Of a stretch of DNA of 13,515 nt, positions 6,620 to 13,515 are shown piece by piece. The stretch lies in contig WQUE01000121.1 in assembly GCA_009785885.1 (NCBI GenBank), positions 1-13,515 on the forward strand. Reading direction: 5' to 3'. Position numbers and translations under genes: made by a program. Each line of letters begins with the position of its first letter. Position 1 is the first letter of the stretch. This DNA comes from Actinomycetes bacterium (lineage in GTDB: Bacteria; Actinomycetota; Actinomycetes; Propionibacteriales; Propionibacteriaceae). The notes beneath the pieces are model-generated. The model was not told the origin of the DNA, made no database searches, and was given only the letters and a program-made list of their open reading frames with translations.

Positions 6620-7648
6620 CTACGACGACAAGCCGAACAGCGTGTACTTGTCGGCGTTGGTCTTGTCGATGAGGATGCAGTCGACGGACTGCTTCTCCGG
6701 CTGGCCGGTGGAACCCGTCTTCAGGTACTTGTCGGCCTGCTGCACCGCCATCTGCGCCAGCAGCACGGCCGGCTGCATCACGGTCGCCGTCATCGAGCCC
6801 GCCTTGACGGCCTCAACGGCGTCCGGCGCCCCGTCGAACCCGACGATGGTGACCTTGCCTTCAAGGCCGGCGGCCTTCACGGCCGCGACCGCGCCCATGG
6901 CCATCGTGTCGTTGCCGGAGATGATGCCCGTGACGTCGGGGTTCGACTGCAGCAGGGTCTCGATGATCGAGAACGCCTTCTGCTGATCCCAGTTGGCCGC
7001 CTGCTGCGCGACCATCTTCAGGTCCGGGTACTGGTCGAGGACGCCGTGGAAACCGTTGGAGCGCACGCCGGCGTTCGTGTCCGTGGCCAGGCCCGTCAGC
7101 TCGATGTACTTGCCCTTGCCCCCCATCGCCGTCGCGAACGCCGTGCCGCCGAGCGTGGCGCCCTGCGCGTTGTTGGAGACGATCTGGGCCTTGGCGATGC
7201 CGGCCTGGTTGATCTCGCGGTCGATGAGGAACACCGGGATGCCGGCGTCCGTCGCCTTCTGGACGGCGGCGATCGACGTGTCGGCGCCGGCGTTGTCGAG
7301 GATGATCGCGACGGCCTTCTTCGCGATGGCCGAGTCGATCAGCTGGCTCTGCTTGTTGGCGTCGTCGTCATGGGAGTCGGCCTGCGTCTGGTAGCCGAGC
7401 TTCTGCGCCTCGGCGACGGCCGCGTCGGACTCCGCCTTGAAGAACGTGTTGGACGGGGCCGGCGTGATCACGGCGATCAAACCGCCACCGCCGCCACCGG
7501 TCGTGGTCGTCGTGGTGGCACTCGACGACGAGGTCGCCGGATTGCTGCTCGTGGACGAGTTCGTCGGAGTGCTGCTGCTGCAGCCGGCGGCGAGCGCCAG
7601 CCCGGCCGCCAGAACGGCGACGAGGCTTGCCTTGAACGGTTTTGTCAT
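6620..7648 (-). CDS. Sugar ABC transporter substrate-binding lipoprotein (ribose-type family)
   Basis: This 342-residue extracytoplasmic protein captures the sugar for the importer. It has a lipoprotein signal: KPFK, a hydrophobic segment, and the lipobox LAAGC with the lipidated C23. A Ser/Thr-rich linker follows, ending in six Thr and six Gly (residues 24-56). The mature part is a type I periplasmic-binding-protein fold of the ribose-binding group. It shows SNTFFKAESDAAV (66-78), IDREI (sugar-contact loop) and GNDTMAMGAV at the usual places. AGGAGG lies 11 nt before the ATG, a good but slightly distant site. It is encoded after the permease and before a stem-loop. The ligand cannot be read directly; an aldopentose such as apiose, ribose or xylose is expected. 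Confidence 0.93.
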   Translation of the reverse strand: MTKPFKASLVAVLAAGLALAAGCSSSTPTNSSTSSNPATSSSSATTTTTTGGGGGGLIAVITPAPSNTFFKAESDAAVAEAQKLGYQTQADSHDDDANKQSQLIDSAIAKKAVAIILDNAGADTSIAAVQKATDAGIPVFLIDREINQAGIAKAQIVSNNAQGATLGGTAFATAMGGKGKYIELTGLATDTNAGVRSNGFHGVLDQYPDLKMVAQQAANWDQQKAFSIIETLLQSNPDVTGIISGNDTMAMGAVAAVKAAGLEGKVTIVGFDGAPDAVEAVKAGSMTATVMQPAVLLAQMAVQQADKYLKTGSTGQPEKQSVDCILIDKTNADKYTLFGLSS

Positions 7649-7696
7649 GGTGTGTGTTTCCTCCTGGTTGGTTGGCGGGAACGGCCCGATGCCGCC

Positions 7697-8806
7697 TCAC
7701 GCCGTGGTGGTGGCCTGTGGGGCCTCTTCTTGGGTGCCAGCCGCGATAGTCCGGACCGACGCCGCCGCGGCCGCCGCCGCACGCCGGTTCTTCAGTTTCT
7801 CCTGGGCCTGGTCGAGGATCACCGCGAGGACGATCACCAGGCCCTTGATAAACGTCTGCCAGAACGTGTTGACCTTGATGTTGACCAACCCGTCCGCCAG
7901 GAAGCCGATGACGAAGGCGCCCACAAGCGTCCCCTTCACCCCGCCCCGACCGCCGGCCAACGATGCGCCGCCGATGACGACGGCCGCGATCGCGTTCATT
8001 TCGAACGACGTCCCGAGGTCGCCGTTCACACTCGTCAACTCCGACACCATGCACACGCCGACGGTGGCGGCGCAGAAGCCGGAGATCATGTAGACCCAGC
8101 TCTTCACGCGGAACACGGGCACGCCCGACAGGGCGGCCGCGCGTTCGTTGCCGCCGGTCGCGTACAGCCAGCGTCCGAACGGGGTGCGCGCCGTCAGGAT
8201 CCAGATCGCGACGGCGAACACGACCATCACCCACACGACGGTGGGCACACCCAGGATCTTCGAGCTGCCGATCAGCAGGAACCCGGTGTTGCCCAACTCG
8301 TGCGACCCGCCGAGCTTGGAGTACGTGACGCCGTTGCTCATGATCAGCGCCGTCCCCCGGGCCATATACATCGTGCCGAGGGTGGCGATGAACGGTGCCA
8401 CGCCGAACCGTGTCACGAGCAGGCCGTTGATCCAGCCGACGAGCGTGCCGATCGCCAGGGCGAACACGATCACCGCCCACGCCGCCGGATAGCCGACCTT
8501 GTCCATGAAGTTGAGCGCGATGCCGTTCTGCAGCAGCGCGCCGGCCACGATGCCCGACAGGCACATCGTCGCGCCGATCGACAGGTCGATGCCGCCGGTG
8601 AGGATCACCAGCAGCATGCCCAGCGCCAGGATCGCGTTGTACGCCACGTGCTTGGTCATGATGATGACGTTGGTGACCGTCAGGAACGTGTCCGACATCG
8701 ACCAGAACACGCAGATCAGCACGATCAGGGCGACGAACGCCCGCTGGTCCATCAGGAACGGGCCGATCTGCGACCCCAGCGAATTGGTGCGTTTGGTGGA
8801 GGACAT
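7697..8806 (-). CDS. Sugar ABC transporter permease (RbsC type)
   Basis: The 369-residue membrane protein forms the channel of the importer. It has the RbsC-family segments LLVILTGGIDLSIGATMCLSG (residues 70-90), the cytoplasmic loop GGNERAAALSGVPV that contacts the ATPase, and GGRGGVKGTLVGAFVIG near the C terminus. About eight to ten hydrophobic spans alternate with short loops. The C terminus carries an Ala-rich, hydrophilic tail (AAAAAAAS...) longer than usual. The ATG comes two nt after the ATPase stop codon, and AAGGAGT lies inside the end of the ATPase gene, indicating coupled translation. The frame stays open far upstream, but that part only shadows the ATPase gene. Confidence 0.95.
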   Translation of the reverse strand: MSSTKRTNSLGSQIGPFLMDQRAFVALIVLICVFWSMSDTFLTVTNVIIMTKHVAYNAILALGMLLVILTGGIDLSIGATMCLSGIVAGALLQNGIALNFMDKVGYPAAWAVIVFALAIGTLVGWINGLLVTRFGVAPFIATLGTMYMARGTALIMSNGVTYSKLGGSHELGNTGFLLIGSSKILGVPTVVWVMVVFAVAIWILTARTPFGRWLYATGGNERAAALSGVPVFRVKSWVYMISGFCAATVGVCMVSELTSVNGDLGTSFEMNAIAAVVIGGASLAGGRGGVKGTLVGAFVIGFLADGLVNIKVNTFWQTFIKGLVIVLAVILDQAQEKLKNRRAAAAAAASVRTIAAGTQEEAPQATTTA

Positions 8807-8808
8807 GC

Positions 8809-10368
8809 CTAGACTCCTTGATCGACGTCGGAGGCGGCCAGGATCTGCTCCTGGGTGGTGTTCTTGGGGTCGAACTCCCCGGTGATGTGGCCGCGCGCCA
8901 TGACGATGACGCGGTCGGCGGCGTTCAGGGCCTCGGAAACCTCGGACGTCGCGAACAGGATGGCGGCGCCGGCCCGGGCCTGGGTCGCCATGAGGGTGAA
9001 GATGTCGGCCTTCGCGCCCACGTCGATACCGCGCGTGGGCTCGTCCAGGACGAGGGCCTTGGGCTGGGTCATGAGGGCCTTGCCGACCACGACCTTCTGC
9101 TGGTTGCCGCCGGACAGCGACCCGATCAGCGCGCCCTGGGATTCGGTCTTGACGCGCGTGTTCACGACCTGCTCGGCGACGAGGCCGCGCTCGGCGCGCT
9201 GGCTGACCAGGCCGTGCCGCGTGATCCGCGGCAGCGACGACAGGGACATGTTCCGCGCCACGGACAGCGTCGGGATGAGGCCGTCCCGTTGGCGGTCCTC
9301 GGGCGCGAGGGCGAGTCCCGCCTGGATCCGCTCGCCGATGCTCATCCCGTCGATGCGTCTCCCGCCGAGCCGGATCTGCCCGCCGAGCGCCTTGTTGCGC
9401 CCCGCGATCGTCTCCAGCATCTCGGTGCGTCCGGCGCCCATCAGGCCGTACACGCCGACGACCTCGCCGGCGTGCACCGTGATCGACACGTTGTCGACGA
9501 CGATGCGGTTCGGGTTCGCCGGATCGGCGACGCTCAGGCCCTCGATTTCCAGGACCGCCTCGCCCGGCACGCCCGGGAGGTCGGAGTACAGCTCGTCCTG
9601 CTCGCGTCCGATCATGTTCCGGACGATCCAGGCGATGTCGATCCCCGCCACGGCGTGCGACGCCACGACCGCCCCGTCGCGCAGGATCACCGCGTGGTCG
9701 GCCAGTTGCATGCACTCCTCCAGGTGGTGGGAGATGAAGATCACGGACACCCGGTCACGCGTCAACTCCCGCACCACCCGGAACAGGACCTCGACCTCCG
9801 CCGCCGACAGCGCCGAGGTCGGCTCGTCCATGATCAGCACCCGCGTCTCCTCGGACAGGGCGCGGGCGATCTCGACAAGCTGCTGCTGGCCAAGGCTCAG
9901 GTCACCGACGAGCGTGTCCGGGCTGATCGGCTCCTCCAGGCGGGCCATCAGCGCCTCGACGGCCGCCCGCTCGCCCCGCCGGTCGACGATCACGCCGTTG
10001 GTGGTCTCGCGGGCCAGGAAGATGTTGTCCTGCACGGACAGGTTCGGGCACAGCGACAGCTCCTGGTGGATGATCGCGACGCCGTGCGCGACCGCGTCCG
10101 TCGGGGAGGCGAACGTCACCGGCTCCCCGTCGAGCAGGATCGTGCCGGTCGTCGGCGTCTCCACGCCCGCCAGGATTTTCATCAGCGTCGACTTGCCCGC
10201 GCCGTTCTCGCCGATCAGGGCCGCCACCTGACCCTCGCGGACATCGAAGTCGACGCCCCGCAACGCGTGCGTCCCGCCGTACACCTTCGTGATCGCCCGG
10301 GCGGCCAGGATGACCTTCCCGTCCTCGCCCGCGGGCGTGGCCTCGGGTGCCGTGACCGCGGCGCTCAT
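8809..10368 (-). CDS. Sugar ABC transporter ATP-binding protein, two-domain (RbsA type)
   Basis: The 519-residue protein has two fused nucleotide-binding domains and energises the importer on the cytoplasmic face. Domain 1 has Walker A GENGAGKST (53-61), signature LSLGQQQ (157-163), Walker B VLIMDEPTSAL (177-187) and switch His H214. Domain 2 has the degenerate Walker A GLMGAGRTE (308-316), with Arg for the usual Lys, signature LSGGNQQ (418-424) and Walker B ALVLDEPTRGID (438-449). This asymmetry is normal for the RbsA/XylG group, where one site is catalytic. The start codon overlaps the stop of the DUF2291 gene as ATGA, so this start is preferred over upstream possibilities in the same frame. 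It is typical of pentose and related-sugar importers. Confidence 0.96.
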   Translation of the reverse strand: MSAAVTAPEATPAGEDGKVILAARAITKVYGGTHALRGVDFDVREGQVAALIGENGAGKSTLMKILAGVETPTTGTILLDGEPVTFASPTDAVAHGVAIIHQELSLCPNLSVQDNIFLARETTNGVIVDRRGERAAVEALMARLEEPISPDTLVGDLSLGQQQLVEIARALSEETRVLIMDEPTSALSAAEVEVLFRVVRELTRDRVSVIFISHHLEECMQLADHAVILRDGAVVASHAVAGIDIAWIVRNMIGREQDELYSDLPGVPGEAVLEIEGLSVADPANPNRIVVDNVSITVHAGEVVGVYGLMGAGRTEMLETIAGRNKALGGQIRLGGRRIDGMSIGERIQAGLALAPEDRQRDGLIPTLSVARNMSLSSLPRITRHGLVSQRAERGLVAEQVVNTRVKTESQGALIGSLSGGNQQKVVVGKALMTQPKALVLDEPTRGIDVGAKADIFTLMATQARAGAAILFATSEVSEALNAADRVIVMARGHITGEFDPKNTTQEQILAASDVDQGV

Positions 10369-11006
10369 GCGGCGGCCTCGATCGAGATCGGCGTGATCAC
10401 GACCGGCCCGCCCGTCCAGGTGAACGCACCGACGATCGTGTACGACTTGCCGACGGCGCCGGCCGCGTCGAAGTTCGCCAGCACCTCCCGCTTGACCATG
10501 TTGTTCAGTTCGGTACTGGCCTGCTGGAACGCGGTCTGGTTCTGGAACATGCCGAAGTCCAGCAGCCCGGACGCGTCGCGCAGCGAGGCCGTGGTGATCG
10601 CCGGGCCGGTCGCGACGGACACCGTCACCCCGGACGGTGTACCGGGTGCCGTGATCGTCATCGTGCCGAGCGGGCCTTGCCCCAGGGTGCCCGTGATGGT
10701 GGTGGCGTAGGAGTACGAGTTCGCCCCCTCCGCCTTCGTGCCGTATTGCTGCCCGGCGGCGTTCGCGTCGGCCTGGATCGCCGCCGCCAGATCGGCCCAC
10801 GGATGGGCCTTCGACCTGATCGCCGGGACGACCTTCGCGTCATAGTTGGCCTGCGCCCACGCCTTCGGGTCCTCACCTTGAGCCGACCCGCCCGGTGCCG
10901 GTGTCGTGCCCGGCGTGACGAGCTTGGTCGTCAGCACCATCGCCGCGAGCACGCCCACGACCACCACCGCGACGACGAGGCGTCGTATCAGCCTTCCTCG
11001 TGACAT
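10365..11006 (-). CDS. DUF2291-family membrane-anchored protein of sugar ABC operons
   Basis: The 213-residue protein has a basic N terminus (MSRGRLIRRL), one membrane span at about residues 10-26, and an extracytoplasmic domain. The family calls are the NYDAKVVPAI stretch, the segment with SLRDASGLLDFGMFQNQTAF, and LNNMVKREVL. DUF2291 proteins occur mostly next to RbsABC-like importers, and their function is not established as far as I know. There is no lipobox cysteine here, so it is anchored by the span. Two adjacent ATG codons exist (11009 and 11006); the second has GAGGAG at six nt and is chosen. It begins 10 nt after the kinase stop and overlaps the ATPase start, implying tight co-expression with the importer. 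An accessory or assembly role in transport is an inference. Confidence 0.82.
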   Translation of the reverse strand: MSRGRLIRRLVVAVVVVGVLAAMVLTTKLVTPGTTPAPGGSAQGEDPKAWAQANYDAKVVPAIRSKAHPWADLAAAIQADANAAGQQYGTKAEGANSYSYATTITGTLGQGPLGTMTITAPGTPSGVTVSVATGPAITTASLRDASGLLDFGMFQNQTAFQQASTELNNMVKREVLANFDAAGAVGKSYTIVGAFTWTGGPVVITPISIEAAA

Positions 11007-11016
11007 CATCCGCTCC

Positions 11017-12510
11017 TCAACCGATCCGTTCGGCCCGGCGGGCCGCCGGACCCTTCGAGCCCGCACCCAACGCTAGTCCCCGCGAACGCGCCAGGGCGTC
11101 CCTCCAGCGATCCCGCTCGGCCTTCCGCCATGCCTCGTCGCGGCGGGGTTCGTACGTCCGGACGTCCCCGGCGCCGCCCCAGGCCGCGTCGTCCGCCCCG
11201 AGCGCCTGCCACGCGAGGCGGGCCGCGCCCAGGGCCGAGGCCTCCCCGACCGGAGATGCCGACACGGGCAGGCCCGCCAGGTCCGCCTGGAGCTGCATCA
11301 GGGGCCCGTGCCGGGACAGGCCACCGTCGGCGTGCAGGCGCGTCAGCGGCTCGGGCACGGCGTCCAGCACGTCGCACACCTGCTGCGCGACCGCGTCGAG
11401 ACCGGCCCGCGCGACCTGGCCGGCCGTCGTGCCGCGGCCCAGGCCGACGAGCACGCCCGTCGCGTCGCGGTCCCAGTGGGGCGCGCCCAGGCCGGAGAAC
11501 GCGGGCACGTAGCTCACGGCCGCCTCGCCCGATGCGGAACCCGCCAGTTCGAGGAGCGCGCCGACATCGTCCAGGCGCAGCAGGCCGGCCAGCGCCTCCA
11601 GCGCGGCGCCGGTGGCGAGGATGTTGCCCTCGCGAGCGTACGTGGGATCGTCCCGGAGCCAGGCGAGGGTGGTGGAGACGCCGTCGGGAAGCTGGCCCGG
11701 CCCGTCGAGGGGAACCATGACGGACGACCCGGTGCCGTAGGTGACCTTGCCCGCCCCCTGGGAGATGCCGTGGGCGAAGAGCGCCGCATGGGAGTCGCCG
11801 AGCACGGCGAGGACGGGCCAACCGGCGGCGAGCGGCCCGTGCCGGTGGGTCGTCCCGAAGCCGGCGTCGGACGCGCGCACCGGGGGCAGGACGTCCTCCG
11901 TCACGCCGAACAGCGCCAGCAACTCGTCGTCCCAGCCCAGATGGTGGAGATCGAACAGCAAGGTCCGGGACGCGTTGCCGGCCTCGGTGGCGTCCTCCCC
12001 CGTCAGGCGGGCGATGAGGTAGGCGTCGATGGTGCCGGCCCGCAAGCCGCGATCGCGTGACACCGCGGTGTGGTCGAGCAGCCAGCGCAGCTTCGGCGCG
12101 GAGAACATCGGGTCGAGGCGCAGGCCGGTGCGCTCGTGAACGAGCGTCCCCGCCTCGGCGAGGGTTCCGCAGTACTCGGCCGTGCGAGCGTCCTGCCAGC
12201 CGAGCACCGCGCTCGCCGGCTCGCCCGTCCCGGCGTGCCACGCGACGACCGACTCACGCTGGTTGGTCAGGGCGACCCCGACGACCTCGACATCAGGGCC
12301 CGCGGCGTCCAGGGCGGCCGCGACAGCCTGCAGGGTCGCACCGAACAGGTCCTCCGGGTCTTGTTCGAACCAGCCGGGATGCGGCGTCCGGATCGGCGCC
12401 AACGGGTGGGCACCCTGGGCGACGACCCGTCCGGATGCGTCGACGAGCAGGGCCTTGGAGTTGGTCGTGCCCTGGTCGACCGCCAGTACCGCGGGGGTAC
12501 CCACCTGCAT
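11017..12510 (-). CDS. FGGY-family carbohydrate kinase (candidate apulose kinase)
   Basis: The 497-residue product has the FGGY two-domain kinase layout. The ATP loop DQGTTNSK is at 12-19, LTNQRESVVAW at 81-91 and WQDART at 105-110. The catalytic Asp is D239 in LGDSHAALF, the ATPase motif is TYGTGSSVM (257-265), and the late motif HADGGLSRHGPLMQLQAD is at 393-410. The N-terminal half resembles glycerol kinase (PGWFEQDP, GNASRTLLFD). However, the glycerol-kinase GDQQAAL is GDSHAAL here, which removes a glycerol-contacting Gln, so glycerol is an unlikely substrate. The ATG at 12510 is chosen for match to family N termini; GTG at 12504 is an alternative. The frame is open back to 12825 but crosses the divergent promoter. 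It is the first gene of the operon. In the apiose route this enzyme would phosphorylate apulose. Confidence 0.9.
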   Translation of the reverse strand: MQVGTPAVLAVDQGTTNSKALLVDASGRVVAQGAHPLAPIRTPHPGWFEQDPEDLFGATLQAVAAALDAAGPDVEVVGVALTNQRESVVAWHAGTGEPASAVLGWQDARTAEYCGTLAEAGTLVHERTGLRLDPMFSAPKLRWLLDHTAVSRDRGLRAGTIDAYLIARLTGEDATEAGNASRTLLFDLHHLGWDDELLALFGVTEDVLPPVRASDAGFGTTHRHGPLAAGWPVLAVLGDSHAALFAHGISQGAGKVTYGTGSSVMVPLDGPGQLPDGVSTTLAWLRDDPTYAREGNILATGAALEALAGLLRLDDVGALLELAGSASGEAAVSYVPAFSGLGAPHWDRDATGVLVGLGRGTTAGQVARAGLDAVAQQVCDVLDAVPEPLTRLHADGGLSRHGPLMQLQADLAGLPVSASPVGEASALGAARLAWQALGADDAAWGGAGDVRTYEPRRDEAWRKAERDRWRDALARSRGLALGAGSKGPAARRAERIG

Positions 12511-12530
12511 TCCGAATTTCCATTCACCAT

Positions 12531-12558
12531 CGAATAGGCTGTTTGACTTCTTAGTCAA
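12531..12558 (-). promoter_or_regulatory. Candidate promoter of the sugar operon
   Basis: On the minus strand, TTGACT (12553-12558) is a five-of-six -35 match. It is followed by 16 bp and TATTCG (12531-12536), a modest -10. The predicted start near 12525 leaves a leader of only about 15 nt before the ATG at 12510, with GGAAA as the ribosome site. The -35 box is exactly one arm of the palindrome at 12539-12562, so a protein bound there would compete with RNA polymerase. Confidence 0.45.
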
Positions 12559-12562
12559 CCAG
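12539..12562. promoter_or_regulatory. 24-bp palindrome, probable operator of the sugar regulator
   Basis: The arms CTGTTTGACT (12539-12548) and AGTCAACCAG (12553-12562) match at 9 of 10 positions around a TCTT centre. The core TTGACT/AGTCAA is perfect. TTGA...TCAA half-sites recall the operator of B. subtilis DeoR, a SorC/DeoR-family member, as I remember it. Its position over the -35 box of the operon promoter supports repression by the regulator encoded at 2733-3683. Confidence 0.6.
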
Positions 12563-12582
12563 GTTTGGCACCAGACGTCAAC
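12563..12582. promoter_or_regulatory. Second operator-like box, partial copy of the palindrome
   Basis: GTTTG (12563-12567), nine nt, and GTCAAC (12577-12582) repeat the GTTTG-N8-GTCAAC layout of the main palindrome. TTGGC and GTCAA are the imperfect arms. The centres of the two boxes are about 22 bp apart, two helical turns, so two regulator dimers could bind the same face of the DNA. Confidence 0.4.
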
Positions 12583-12730
12583 GCAAGTTTCCGGATTGTT
12601 ATCAAACCGTGATGCCTTTTGTCTGTCGCGCCAGAGGCACCTTACGCGGGCACTCAAGCCTGACATGCCTATGCTGGGCGGCAGGGCGCGCCCGGCCGTG
12701 CGTGCCCGACCCCGAGAAGGAGGAACCACG

Positions 12731-13159
12731 ATGCTGAAAGGCCTCGACCCGTACCTGACACCGGAGCTGTTGGCCGCCCTGGCCGAGATGGGCCACGGCG
12801 ACACGCTGGCGCTGGTCGACCGCAACTACCCCGCCTACTCGGGTGGCAGCCCGGTGATCGACCTGCCGCACACGACCGTGGCGGACGTGCTGACGGCGAT
12901 CCTCACGGTGTTCCCCGTCGACGCGTTCCCCCACAGCCCGGTCCTGCACATGCTGACCGACGACGGCACCGAGGGCCCGGCGCTGCCGTCCTGCCGGGCG
13001 ATCTGGAACGCGGCCGAGGGACGGACCGTGGAAGACAAGGGCATCGACCGCCACGGTGACGACGGCTTCTATGCGCTGGCCCAGAAGGCGTACGTCACCG
13101 TCCGCACCGGGGAGACCCTGCCCTACGCCTGCTACCTGATCCCCAAGGGCGTGCTGTAG
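12731..13159 (+). CDS. RbsD/FucU-family sugar mutarotase
   Basis: The 142-residue protein belongs to the RbsD/FucU family, which interconverts the ring and anomeric forms of a free sugar so that isomerase or kinase can use it. It begins MLKGLDPYLTPELLAALAEMGHGD as FucU proteins do. The catalytic His is H22 in GHGD, with D30 next, FYALAQKAYVTVRTGE at 113-128, and the C-terminal PYACYLIPKGVL supplying the late Tyr. Length fits FucU (about 140). AGGAGG lies 7 nt before the ATG, the strongest ribosome site in the window. It is transcribed away from the operon from a shared control region, which suggests joint regulation and an importer sugar as substrate. Fucose itself is unlikely, as no fucose enzyme is nearby. 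Confidence 0.9.
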   Translation: MLKGLDPYLTPELLAALAEMGHGDTLALVDRNYPAYSGGSPVIDLPHTTVADVLTAILTVFPVDAFPHSPVLHMLTDDGTEGPALPSCRAIWNAAEGRTVEDKGIDRHGDDGFYALAQKAYVTVRTGETLPYACYLIPKGVL

Positions 13160-13168
13160 GCCCCGCGG

Positions 13169-13515
13169 TCAGCCGGCGAACACGTCACGCAGGCCCGCCC
13201 ACGCCGCCGCCCGCACGAACACGGGAACGCGGTGGCGGGGCGTGCGCGTCTGGACGACCTCGCCACCCCGGTACGCCTCGCCGGTCCAGGCGTCGACCCA
13301 GTCGCCGTCCGGCAGGTACACGGGCCAGGTGCTCACGCCCGGCGCCAGCACGGGGGCGACGAGGATGTCGTCGCCGAGGGTCCACTGGATGGGGTGGTCC
13401 CACACGGCCGGGTCGTGCGGATGGTCGAAGAACAGCGGGCGCATCAGCGGGCGCCCCGTCCGGACCGTCTCGCGTGCCTGCGCCGCGAGGTACGGCACGA
13501 GCCGCTCGCGCAGCG
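13169..13515 (-). CDS. GH31-family glycoside hydrolase, C-terminal fragment (runs off right edge)
   Basis: The last ~115 residues of a glycoside hydrolase family 31 enzyme (alpha-glucosidase / alpha-xylosidase group) are visible. The pattern is LRERLVPYL, then GRPLMRPLFFDHP, LGDDILVAPVL, VYLPDGDWVDAWTGE and RVPVFVRAAA. It covers the end of the catalytic barrel and the proximal C-terminal beta domain. The catalytic nucleophile and acid lie outside the window, so specificity cannot be judged. The start codon is also outside; the GTG at 13498 is internal. It converges on the mutarotase with only 9 nt between stop codons and no terminator. A link to plant-polysaccharide use is possible, but the known apiosidases I recall are not in GH31. 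Confidence 0.9.
   Translation of the reverse strand, partial: LRERLVPYLAAQARETVRTGRPLMRPLFFDHPHDPAVWDHPIQWTLGDDILVAPVLAPGVSTWPVYLPDGDWVDAWTGEAYRGGEVVQTRTPRHRVPVFVRAAAWAGLRDVFAG

Larger units (their letters stand above)
12511..12730. promoter_or_regulatory. Divergent control region between the kinase operon and the mutarotase gene
   Basis: These 220 nt separate two divergent genes and contain the most AT-rich stretch of the sugar region (about 12511-12620). The kinase-side promoter candidate and the palindromic boxes are listed separately. For the mutarotase I see only a -10-like TATGCT at 12670-12675 without a convincing -35, and the strong AAGGAGGA ribosome site at 12718-12725. The perfect 10-bp palindrome GGGCGCGCCC at 12684-12693 lies in the mutarotase leader. 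Confidence 0.7.

Noticed and set aside
6533..8812. Very long plus-strand open frame (about 759 codons) opposite the binding protein and permease
   Set aside because: Its composition is Arg/His/Asp-rich without any domain and it lies entirely antisense to clear genes. This is the usual shadow of high-GC coding DNA.
8818..10710. Long plus-strand open frame opposite the ABC ATPase
   Set aside because: It mirrors codon bias of the real gene on the minus strand and shows no recognisable motif.
12684..12693. GGGCGCGCCC palindrome in the mutarotase leader as an operator
   Set aside because: A 10-bp GC-only palindrome is expected often by chance at this GC content, and it is unlike the TTGAC/GTCAA boxes nearby.
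12511..12825. Upstream extension of the FGGY kinase frame by 105 codons
   Set aside because: The extension has no kinase similarity, crosses the AT-rich divergent promoter and overlaps the start of the mutarotase gene. Family N termini align with the ATG at 12510.

Overview
The window is about 13.5 kb of high-GC DNA with tightly packed genes. Ribosomal protein and EF-G sequences, codon use and GTG starts all look like an actinobacterium. A Propionibacteriales-type relative is possible, but this is only an impression from the sequence. I see no mobile element, CRISPR array, tRNA or rRNA gene.

Layout, left to right. (1) 1-1548, minus strand: the str operon read rightmost gene first, rpsL (S12), rpsG (S7) and the 5' part of fusA (EF-G), which runs off the left edge. 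A good sigma-70-type promoter (TTGACT, 18 bp, TAGAAT) sits over the stop codon of the gene upstream of rpsL. It implies a leader of roughly 225 nt holding two stem-loops. A second promoter-like element plus a strong GC hairpin lies between rpsG and fusA. (2) 1785-12510, minus strand: ten genes with gaps of -4 to 85 nt, evidently one sugar-uptake and catabolism operon. In transcription order they are an FGGY-family kinase, a DUF2291 membrane-anchored protein, a two-domain sugar ABC ATPase, a permease, a lipoprotein substrate-binding protein, a TIM-barrel sugar isomerase, a transketolase split into N and C subunits, a SorC/DeoR-type regulator, and a ribokinase-like PfkB kinase. (3) 12511-12730: a divergent control region with a 24-bp near-perfect palindrome and a second related box. 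(4) 12731-13159, plus strand: an RbsD/FucU-type sugar mutarotase. (5) 13169-13515, minus strand: the C-terminal end of a GH31 glycoside hydrolase, cut by the right edge.

How the genes fit together. A pentose-type ABC importer, a mutarotase, an isomerase, an FGGY kinase that lacks the glycerol-kinase substrate glutamine, and a two-subunit transketolase are the parts list of the transketolase route of D-apiose degradation. In that route apiose becomes apulose, then apulose 4-phosphate, which with glyceraldehyde 3-phosphate gives xylulose 5-phosphate and dihydroxyacetone phosphate. Assignment to apiose is an inference from gene content, and another aldose is possible. The ribokinase and the DUF2291 protein are extra parts whose jobs here are open. 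The operon runs co-directionally into the ribosomal str operon with no clear terminator between them, which makes the junction at 1549-1811 the most unusual arrangement in the window.
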